Positions 57,050-64,000 of a stretch of DNA of 64,000 nt are shown here, one piece after another. Source of the stretch: Monosiga brevicollis MX1 (taxonomy: Eukaryota; Opisthokonta; Choanoflagellata; Craspedida; Salpingoecidae). A program made the position numbers and the translations under genes. The notes under the pieces are model-generated. The model made no database searches. It saw only the letters and a list, made by a program, of their open reading frames with translations, and was not told where the DNA came from. The stretch's first letter is position 1. Each line of letters begins with the position of its first letter. The stretch is taken from NCBI RefSeq assembly GCF_000002865.3, contig NW_001865039.1:2572764-2636763 (forward strand), written 5' to 3'.

Positions 57050-57417
57050 ACGGTCAGAAAAACTCTTGTCATCACACAAACTGGTTTGTCTGACATTTGA
57101 ATTTCGTCTTGTGTTTTAGTGTTGACTTTCTTTAAATTTTTCTTTTTTTTGGATGAGTTTTGTGTGAGTGGTTGTTAGGTTGGCAAGTGATGCCGCCGGT
57201 GCGGTGCGGGTCTGTCGGTTTGTGGCTGCGAGGGAGCGGTGTTGGAGGCACGGGGCCGGTGTGTGGTAGCTGGTGGGGTGAAGGTTTCAATTGGGGAATC
57301 AGTGGGGACGGTTGCATCAGTTTTCGTTTCTGTGAGCGCTGGCAGCAATGTTGAAGTGCGGCGACTGACTGGATTCCCCTGTGCAGCGGTTTGAGCAAGC
57401 AGCGTAGACACAGCACC
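56952..57417. other. Divergent promoter region, SS18-like / IFT25
   Basis: Contains a GA repeat (57000-57042) and G/T-rich DNA. It probably carries promoters for both flanking genes. The repeat-derived Arg-Glu open frame is not a gene. Confidence 0.65.
57000..57042. repeat. (GA)n microsatellite
   Basis: About 21 GA units with one AA break, in a divergent promoter region. Confidence 0.95.
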
Positions 57418-58207
57418 ATGCCAAACGTCTTGCTTGAGGTAGACGGCGCGCAGGTGGCATTGGCCACTTCATCCGATAACGCACACGGCCCAGAGAATAT
57501 CATTGACGGGTATGCCGCCTGCTCAGTCATCAAAGCTAATGCGGCCTCAGCAACTCGCCAAAGCTCATCCATATCCCATGCTCATTGGCAGCAACGAGGA
57601 TACATTTTGGGCCACAACGGGCATTTTCCCCCAAGAGGTCATTATTTCACTTCCCACAACCATGCGCATCACCTCGCTACAAACACGGACTGCTGGCGGT
57701 AAGCTGCTCTCGTCAAGCCCTAACCCCTAACCCCCAACGCTGAAACATCTCACTCCTCTTGACCCAGTGCGCACGCTAAGCGTGCAGAAGACGGCCAACA
57801 ACAACCCTGTTGGCTGGGAGGAGATCGCCTTGTGCGGTAGGTCCTGCGCCGTTTTATTGCTGTGCAAATCACTGCTCGCCACCCAGCGCCTGCTTGATTC
57901 GTGTTTCTTGTTAGATCTGCCCTCGTCAGACACTAATGTGCAAATGGAAGATCATAAGGTATGGCGAGCACATGAGCATCCTGGCCTAAACCCACAGGGG
58001 TGGCGCAACGCTAGTCATCCCTTAGCCTTGAGCAGTCGGTCTCTGGTCCCTGCTCACCCCGTTTCCCCCACATGCGCACCCGTCTCGTTTGCCCGAGAGT
58101 AGATTACGCCAACCATGGTGCGCCACCTGCGGCTGGTACTCAAGAGCGGTCACATGCCATTTGCAGCCGTGTATGGCATCAAGGCCGACGGCCTTCCTGT
58201 CGAATAG
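57418..58207 (+). CDS. HSPB11: IFT25 (HSPB11), intraflagellar transport protein
   Basis: Calcium-binding subunit of the IFT-B complex, partner of IFT27, with a jelly-roll (discoidin-like) fold. It acts in the cilium or flagellum. Exons 57418-57509, 57592-57698, 57768-57836, 57915-57958 and 58103-58207 join in phase to 138 residues (human: 144). VALATSSDNAHGPENIIDG is nearly identical to the human ATSSDEKHPPENIIDG calcium-site region. GNEDTFWATTGIFPQEVIIS matches the next strand. VRTLSVQKT, MEDHKITPTMVRHLRLVLKS and HMPFAAVYGIKADG follow the human order to the end. An intron between exons 2 and 3 holds a telomere-like CCCTAA repeat. The presence of IFT25 implies a functional flagellum in the source organism. 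Confidence 0.95.
57717..57737. repeat. Short telomere-like (CCCTAA) stretch in an IFT25 intron
   Basis: Reads agccctaacccctaaccccc, that is two CCCTAA-type units with one spacing irregularity, 30 bases before the exon 3 acceptor. Possibly chance, possibly just a pyrimidine-rich splice tract. Confidence 0.6.
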
Positions 58208-58934
58208 ACTGCCCAAACATGACTGCCGAGGCCACCAATGTCGTCTCACCTACATGCTAATCCCTTTGTCGTTGTCGTCCAACTCCTGATTTCATGAATT
58301 TGAAATGCGATTGATCCCACCAACCTCTGCTTCTCGAGCAGTTCATCTTTTCCCTTATGCCTTTTGCTCCACCCTTTCCTTTTCATCCAAGATCCTGCGG
58401 ACATATCCACGGCTCGGAGCAAATACTTTCCCCCGCGCAACAACCACACCTGCGACTGCCACGCCGCAGCTCCCCCGCCCCCTCCACCCAAAACCAAACC
58501 ATACAACACAATGTGATCAGATTTCGTTGATTTCGTTTCACACACAGTTTTGCTAATTTTCAACTTTTTTTTCGCTTTTTTCTAAACAGCAAAACCGCCA
58601 GTCATAACTTTAGAGCTGAATGGAACGCTTTATGATCAACCTCGGCTCCAGCTCTCCGCGGGCCTCTGGCCTTTTTAAGTGGTCGCTTTCTTGATACGCT
58701 AGCGCGTGGGGGCACGGGGAGCTATCCATCCGTGTTGTTGTGGCTTGGGGTTGGCGAGGGAGGCCTCGTGCATTTGATTCTTGGTTCTCGGGCTTGCCAT
58801 TTCGATGACACTATTCTGGCGCCATCCCTGTGCGCGCAGACCGAGCAAGATATGATAGTATGCGAGGTGACAGGTACAGCTTGAATGAAGCTGGCCATCG
58901 TCGACGCACGGCCAAATCAGACTAGTGCGGCAGC
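58208..58934. other. Intergenic region, IFT25 / LARGE
   Basis: No gene accepted on either strand. A minus-strand open frame (58699-59073) runs into the LARGE coding region antisense and has no family signature. Confidence 0.6.
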
Positions 58935-61316
58935 ATGCGCCTCTCCCTGCGGCGCTCGAGCACGGCACTGGCTGCCTTGGTACTTTTCTGCATCGTTGGT
59001 GCATATCTGCGCGCCAACTGGCCTGCTGTGCTAGAGGCAGGCGGGGCCGTGACCAAGTTTCGGCACGATGCAACAGCAGTGCCTTGCCGCGACGTCCACG
59101 TCGTTTCTTGCAGCGAGCAGCCGCTGCATGTCGGCATGATTGCCTTGGGGGATCAAGCGCCCAGCGAGCTCTACCGCGTGCTCAAGGACGTTGTTGCGCG
59201 CCGCTCGTGTCCCCTCGTGCTGCACGTGGTGTGTGACCCCACCACGTGTGAGGCCGTCGCGGCCCTCAAGCAAACTTGGCCCCTTGCTGGCGTTGAATGG
59301 CACGCACATCCAGCAGATGCTGGGCAAGCACGTGTGGCGTGGATCCCTACTCTGCACAAGGCTGGGTGGGTGGCCCACCTTAAGCTTGTCTATCCGCAAC
59401 TCTTACCACAAGTAGCGCAGCTGGTGGTGATCGACCTTGATCTCCTTGTGCAGGCCGATCTCTGTCAGTTGGCTGGTATCCTTGCAGATCACCCCAAAGC
59501 GCTTTTTGCTGCTGTGCCCCAGCAGAGTGATTGGTATTTGGGTACGCTGCCTGACACACGTGAAAATGTTGTCTGGCCTGCTATCGAACGTGGGCTCAAC
59601 ACGGGCGTGATGGTCTTGCATTTGGAACGGATGCGGGCCTGGGGCTGGGATCAACGCTGGCAAAGCCTTGTGCGTCGCGAGCTGTTGGTCCGCCACCACA
59701 CCGGCTTGGCCGATCAAGACGTATACAATCTCGTGGCACTGGAGCATCCCGAAACCTGGACAATGCTCTCCTGCGCATGGAACGTACAGCTTCACGATCA
59801 TAGCGTGACTCAGCACTGCGATCAACCCAGCCATCTACTCGCCAATGCGCGCGTTCTCCATTGGAATTCGCCCAAGAAATACGATGCAGCTTTTGCAGAG
59901 GCGACGTACGTGCGATCCTTGCTGGCTGCGGCGGAGGCCCACAGCGGCTTGGCCGCCTCAGCCCAGTTTACGCTGCGTTGTCCAGGCTATGACGCGGGGG
60001 GCAGCTCTTTGAGTTTGGCCTGGGCCGCAGTCGATACGAGCTGGGCTGGCGAGGATCCGGCCGCTCGAGCTGATATTGTCGAAGGGGGTCATCTGGATGA
60101 GAATAACCCCGCAGCGACCCGGGCGCCAGGCTGTGGGGCCATCGAAGCTGCCAATACGCGGTCCCTGCGCGTGCTACCCAATTATCGACGCCTGGTCTGG
60201 CGGCGGCAGATTTGGCAATGCCATCCAGTTGCACAACCAGACGGGCCTGGTATCTTTGTGCGGGCGCGCACCAAGGCCGGTGCCGCGCAACGGGCAGCCT
60301 CCATGCTCAGCAGCAATGTCGGGGCAATTGACTGTGCTCCTCAGGGTGCTTGGAACGATGCAGCACGGATTACGCTAGTCACGCATCTGACTCCTGATCG
60401 CTTGGCGGCGCTCCAGCAGACCCTGCATCAATGGGATGGACCTGTACATGCCGCCGTGTATCTGGCTGATGCTGATTTGTGGCGCCTGCGGCAATTTCTC
60501 GAACAAGTCGCAACGCTCGAAGCCATCAACCTGACACTCCACGTGGCCTTTGAAGACGGCGGGCGGCGCTATCCTGTGAATCATCTGCGCAACCTCTTGC
60601 TCGACCACGTCACCACCTCGCATGTGTTTATGGCAGACGTGGACCTGTGCCCGCTAGCCGGCAGCCGAGCACATTTGGAGCAGGCCTTGTCAGCAAGCGC
60701 AACAGGGTCGGCACAACGTGTGGCGCTGGTGGTACCGGCCTTTGAGTACGTGGGCTACCGTGCTCCGACCTTTTTGAGCCTGACCACGGTGCAAGACTTG
60801 GACCTAGCTGACATTCGACCCTTTCGGGTGGACGTGTGGCCCCGTGGGCATGGGCCGACCAACTACACGCGTCTGCAAAGCGCCAGTGATTACTATCAAG
60901 TTAGCTGGGCGCCTGGCTACGAACCATATGTTGTGCTTCGCACAGCCACAGCGCCTCGCTATCCAGAAGCGCTCGCTGGGTTTGGCTGGAACAAGGTGGT
61001 GTATGCTTCGGCGTTGCACCGGCAGGGATTTGACTTTATAGTGGCGGCAACAACGGCTCTTGTACACCTGCCGCACGGTCCATCCCGTGATCTAGCCAGC
61101 TTTCGCTCCGACCAGACTTTGCACGACTGTACATGGGCCATTGCAGAGACCCTCGATCCATCCGTGGCGGCCCTTCGGGCCGAGCTGACTCAGAATGAAC
61201 CCGCAGATCAAGCGCCTGCACCGCCACGCGCGGATGGCCCCAATAATGCTCGGGCTGCTCAAATCGAGCGTCTAGCTCGCAAGCGCGCCCAACGTCGCCT
61301 TGGCGCACGTATGTAA
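58935..61316 (+). CDS. LARGE: LARGE-type dual glycosyltransferase (GT8 + GT49)
   Basis: Golgi type II membrane enzyme. In animals LARGE builds the xylose-glucuronate repeat (matriglycan) on alpha-dystroglycan. Single exon, 793 residues. A short basic tail and signal anchor (ALAALVLFCIVGAYLRA) come first. The GT8 domain (about 55-370) has the metal site VVIDLDLLVQADL, then QSDWYLGTLP, GLNTGVMVLHLERM, LADQDVYNLVALEHPETW, AWNVQLHDHSVTQHC and HWNSPKK. The GT49 domain (about 470-765) has ITLVTHLTPDRL, YPVNHLRNLLLDHV, the metal site FMADVDLCPL, VVPAFEYVGYRAP, RGHGPTNYTRL, EPYVVLR, GFGWNKVVYA and HLPHGPSRDLASFRS. Each of these has a clear counterpart in human LARGE1, in order. Both metal-binding Asp motifs are intact, so both activities are plausible. 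It lacks introns although neighbours are intron-rich. The acceptor in this organism is unknown. Confidence 0.95.
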   Translation: MRLSLRRSSTALAALVLFCIVGAYLRANWPAVLEAGGAVTKFRHDATAVPCRDVHVVSCSEQPLHVGMIALGDQAPSELYRVLKDVVARRSCPLVLHVVCDPTTCEAVAALKQTWPLAGVEWHAHPADAGQARVAWIPTLHKAGWVAHLKLVYPQLLPQVAQLVVIDLDLLVQADLCQLAGILADHPKALFAAVPQQSDWYLGTLPDTRENVVWPAIERGLNTGVMVLHLERMRAWGWDQRWQSLVRRELLVRHHTGLADQDVYNLVALEHPETWTMLSCAWNVQLHDHSVTQHCDQPSHLLANARVLHWNSPKKYDAAFAEATYVRSLLAAAEAHSGLAASAQFTLRCPGYDAGGSSLSLAWAAVDTSWAGEDPAARADIVEGGHLDENNPAATRAPGCGAIEAANTRSLRVLPNYRRLVWRRQIWQCHPVAQPDGPGIFVRARTKAGAAQRAASMLSSNVGAIDCAPQGAWNDAARITLVTHLTPDRLAALQQTLHQWDGPVHAAVYLADADLWRLRQFLEQVATLEAINLTLHVAFEDGGRRYPVNHLRNLLLDHVTTSHVFMADVDLCPLAGSRAHLEQALSASATGSAQRVALVVPAFEYVGYRAPTFLSLTTVQDLDLADIRPFRVDVWPRGHGPTNYTRLQSASDYYQVSWAPGYEPYVVLRTATAPRYPEALAGFGWNKVVYASALHRQGFDFIVAATTALVHLPHGPSRDLASFRSDQTLHDCTWAIAETLDPSVAALRAELTQNEPADQAPAPPRADGPNNARAAQIERLARKRAQRRLGARM

Positions 61317-61619
61317 TGTGGTCGCTGCGCACCTTTTATAGAGTCCAGAATCGATGCGTTAAATTTTTTTGCCACAATCCATCGTGGCTGCACTCTCTCT
61401 TCGCCTTGCAGCTGGACTGACCAGCTGGTACGTGTTTCATCATCAATTCTCAAAGGGTGTGCCAGCACAGCTGGACGATTTGTCAATGGAAAAAAAAAAA
61501 CACGTCAAAAAGAGAGGAGAGAAAGTCATATGAACTCGGTTCAATCGAGTCGCGTGGCCGAAAGAGGAGAGAGGGAGAGGGAGAGGGAGAGGGAGAGAGA
61601 GAGAGGGAGAGAGAGAGAG
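61317..61619. other. Convergent intergenic region with (GA)n
   Basis: 3' flanks of LARGE (+) and RAD9 (-). Contains a GA repeat at 61563-61619 that runs up to the RAD9 stop codon. Confidence 0.7.
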
Positions 61620-63949
61620 CTAGTCGTAAGTTTGATCAGTCGTATTGTCGTTTTCTCCCTCGTCATCTGTGTCATCACACAGCTTGGTCTCAAGGGAGTT
61701 TTGCTCAACCGCAGCAAGAATCTCATGCAGGCGCATCCGCGTGCCTGTGCTGGCCAAAACGCCATCTGTGGCGGGCGCATCTTCATTGTCCGAGGCATCT
61801 GTTGATGCATTGCCATTCACATCAACAGCCGGCGAGAAGGTGCCAGACGTACTACGGGCCAGCGCTGTACCAGCCCCGGGGTACGTCACCCGCGAGCTGA
61901 AGCAGGAACAAGCACACAGCGCACGCAGAGTCAGCGAGGGCCTTGGCAGATGCGCAGCCAAACAGCACGGTGGCAAATGGCGGCCAGGGACTAATGGCAT
62001 CAGGTACACACCTTCCAACGCTGGGAAGCGCGGCACCCAGCTGGCTGACAGGGGTCTCGTGTTGGGGTGCCGATAACATCATGTGCGGCGGGCCAGCTGG
62101 TGATGACCAAGCCCCGGCGGTCGGCCCTGCAGGGTCCAGTGAAACCATTGTCAAAAGACGGCATCACGCACGCAATGGCGGAGAGCAGTGCACAAAGACC
62201 TGGAGGGGGGAAGGCACCTGGTGTAATAAGAGCGGGGGTACCGTTGTTGGGGGCGTTGGCGGGGTGGGTATTTGGCGTGGCCAACGGGGTGCGCCGTGGC
62301 TGTGTCATGGTGCCGCTCGTGGCATTATCCTATGCGCAATTCACAAACAGGGTAACCGGTAGTATGTTAACAGGTCAGGCAAAATGACCAACACGCCACC
62401 ATGATTGCGTTTTAGACGGTAGTCAACCCACCCAATGTGTGGAGTGGCTCGGCGAGTCGGCTCGAATGCTCTGGGAGGGAAGGGCTGGTTCCGGGTACTC
62501 GTTTTCATGTTCAAGGGTGGCCAGGACAAAGTCGATACTCATGTCTGTTCTTTGTTGGCTGAAGATGATGGGTCGCCCAGAATGATCAAAGTGACAGGTC
62601 ATGGGCTATATCAACCACGCAAACAGCGTTCGTGGTGAGCAAGATCTCAGAGTGGCAAACACGGGGAGCGAGTTTGGCTGTACACGGGCACACCTCATTG
62701 AGTGAGTCAAGGAAGGAGAGCAGCTGCTTCAGCGCTTGCAGGCAGAAGACAAGGCGGGTGGGGCGTAAGACTTGATAGGTCAGAAACTCGGATGAGTGTA
62801 GTTCCAACTTTGTTTTCAAGCTTGGTCTGTTCAATCAAGGGAGAAAATAAAAAAACAAAAACACGTGTTTGGTGAGGCACTGCTGCACCCGAGCATGTGT
62901 GGTGGGGCCAGGTGGCGGCATTTCAGTCCAAAGTGCGCGTTTGCTGAGATAAAGCACTCACTTGTTCTGGTCTTCTTCCACCTCTATGTAGTTTTCCAAT
63001 GTGAACTCGCCCGCACCCTCAGACGAGCTACTGGCCGTCTTGACGTCGAAGCAAATTTCTTCTAGGCCGCTTTGGAAATTGGCAACGGCCTCGAGCAAAA
63101 GACGAGGATTGTTCTCCAACACATTTCGGCAGTCAGTCTTGCTGTAGACCACCTGCCAATCCGTTCCCATGCCAGCGCAGGCATTTTGGTTAAGCCTTGG
63201 AATCAGGCGCGAAAGACCGTCCCTCCCACCAAAAGAACATGCAGAAGTCGCGCCACCTGACGATGTAGCGCATGGCTTCATGATCAGACTGCCTACTCCC
63301 TGAGAGAACGAACCGTAACGTCATCAAAGTCCTCGTAATAGAGGTTGTATGTCTTGACAATATCTATGACGCAGGGCATGCCCAAGCCAACAAAAGGGCC
63401 AGAACGAGCGAATGTGTGAGCTGTCTTGCTGCGCATCGTTCTGGCTGTGATTTTGCTCGAGGCACGGTTGGAATTGAGGTACCGAAAAAGCAGATGAGCT
63501 TGATGACGAGGCGCGCTTGGACCACGTCGAGGGTGAGTTGGCACAGCTGCACGGTCTTGTCAATGTTGGTCAGCGATTTGAAGGCAGCCAACACGGCTTT
63601 GGCGTTGATGCAGCAGCCAATTGAGCCCGTGGCAGCGTCGCGGGCGCGCAGCTTGAAGTGTTCAAAAAAAGGCTCATGGAAAACAATCCGCGCAAAGGCA
63701 TTTCGGGCCTGGCTCACAGTCTTGAGCTCCAGCTGCACGCCACACAATAAGTGACAAGACAAGACACGTCAGTGACTCGACAGTTTCGAGCGCAGAGGCG
63801 CAGGGTCGCGAGGAGGCCCACGGGGAAGCGGGTATGGGCAGGCAAGAGCGGGTGCTTGGCTTCATTCAAAGCTTACCGTCGTATCCTTGGCCTCAAGATG
63901 CAGGTCCTCGCCAATACGAGCCACACATTGAATGGCCTTGGCAAACACT
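61620..63949 (-). CDS. RAD9A: RAD9, 9-1-1 checkpoint clamp subunit (5' end outside window)
   Basis: PCNA-like subunit of the Rad9-Rad1-Hus1 clamp that activates ATR signalling at damaged DNA, nuclear. The first exon seen (63947-63877) reads VFAKAIQCVARIGEDLHLEA, corresponding to about residue 14 of human RAD9A (VHSLSRIGDELYLEPLED), so only the first exon is missing. Then come NAFARIVFHEPFFEHFKL and the helix NAKAVLAAFKSLTNIDKTV (63730-63480), VKTYNLYYEDFDDVTVRSL (63360-63300), NPRLLLEAVANFQSGLEEI (63110-63060) and ELHSSEFLTYQVLRPTRLV, followed by FCLQALKQLLSFLDSLNE (62810-62690). The final strand is FDHSGRPIIFSQQ..SIDFVLATLEHE (62590-62490), matching human FDAPGRPAIFTIK...FVLATL. The unordered C-terminal tail ends in acidic sequence (DDTDDEGENDNTTD), as expected for the phosphorylated RAD9 tail. 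Exon borders in the tail are uncertain. Confidence 0.87.
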
Positions 63950-64000
63950 AGTCGGTGTCATTCACAGCGTGTCAGGTGCTCGTGCTCGTCAAAACTACGG

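Overview
This is nuclear DNA from a flagellated unicellular eukaryote, most consistent with a choanoflagellate. I think a Monosiga-type genome is likely, but nothing in the window proves the species. The evidence is intron-rich genes with short GT..AG introns, about 55% GC, many dinucleotide microsatellites, two assembly gaps (3724-3823 and 30384-30611), and a gene set that mixes basic eukaryotic genes with genes usually met in animals: testin, an SH2-FYVE protein, a LARGE-type glycosyltransferase and a NuMA-like spindle protein. An IFT25 gene fits a flagellated cell. Gene models were built by hand from reading frame, splice sites and intron phase. Exon coordinates are given where the phases add up.

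Layout. 1-1.2 kb: end of an unrecognised + gene. 2.4-3.6 kb (+): sepiapterin reductase, last exon lost in a gap. 4.1-5.0 kb (-): TSR3. 5.3-10.0 kb (-): TMEM63/CSC1 channel. 11.0-13.0 kb (-): zinc ribbon-SH2-FYVE protein. 14.2-18.2 kb (-): testin (PET-LIM). 18.7-21.2 kb (+): membrane RING E3. 21.6-22.3 kb (-): SMIM14. 22.9-23.5 kb (+): SAM-domain protein. 23.9-29.7 kb (-): mitochondrial carbamoyl-phosphate synthase. 32.0-32.8 kb (+): GOT1. 33.3-34.0 kb (+): UPF0390-type protein. 35.3-35.9 kb (+): small Cys-rich protein. 36.3-42.2 kb (-): Nup155. 42.7-44.9 kb (+): CCCH zinc-finger protein. 45.3-47.7 kb (-): P5C synthase. 49.8-54.2 kb (+): NuMA-like protein. 54.8-56.0 kb (+): UPF0210/DUF711. 56.3-57.0 kb (-): SS18-like protein. 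57.4-58.2 kb (+): IFT25. 58.9-61.3 kb (+): LARGE. 61.6 kb to the right edge (-): RAD9, 5' end outside the window.

Most neighbours are unrelated housekeeping genes. Some share a theme: mitochondrial carbamoyl phosphate and P5C synthase both feed ornithine, arginine and proline metabolism. SH2-FYVE and a testin with tyrosine motifs could belong to phosphotyrosine signalling. TMEM63, GOT1, SMIM14, LARGE and the RING protein are membrane or secretory-pathway genes. Three genes have no intron in an otherwise intron-rich neighbourhood (UPF0210, LARGE and the CCCH protein). I saw no CRISPR array, rRNA, recognisable tRNA, transposon or virus-derived element.
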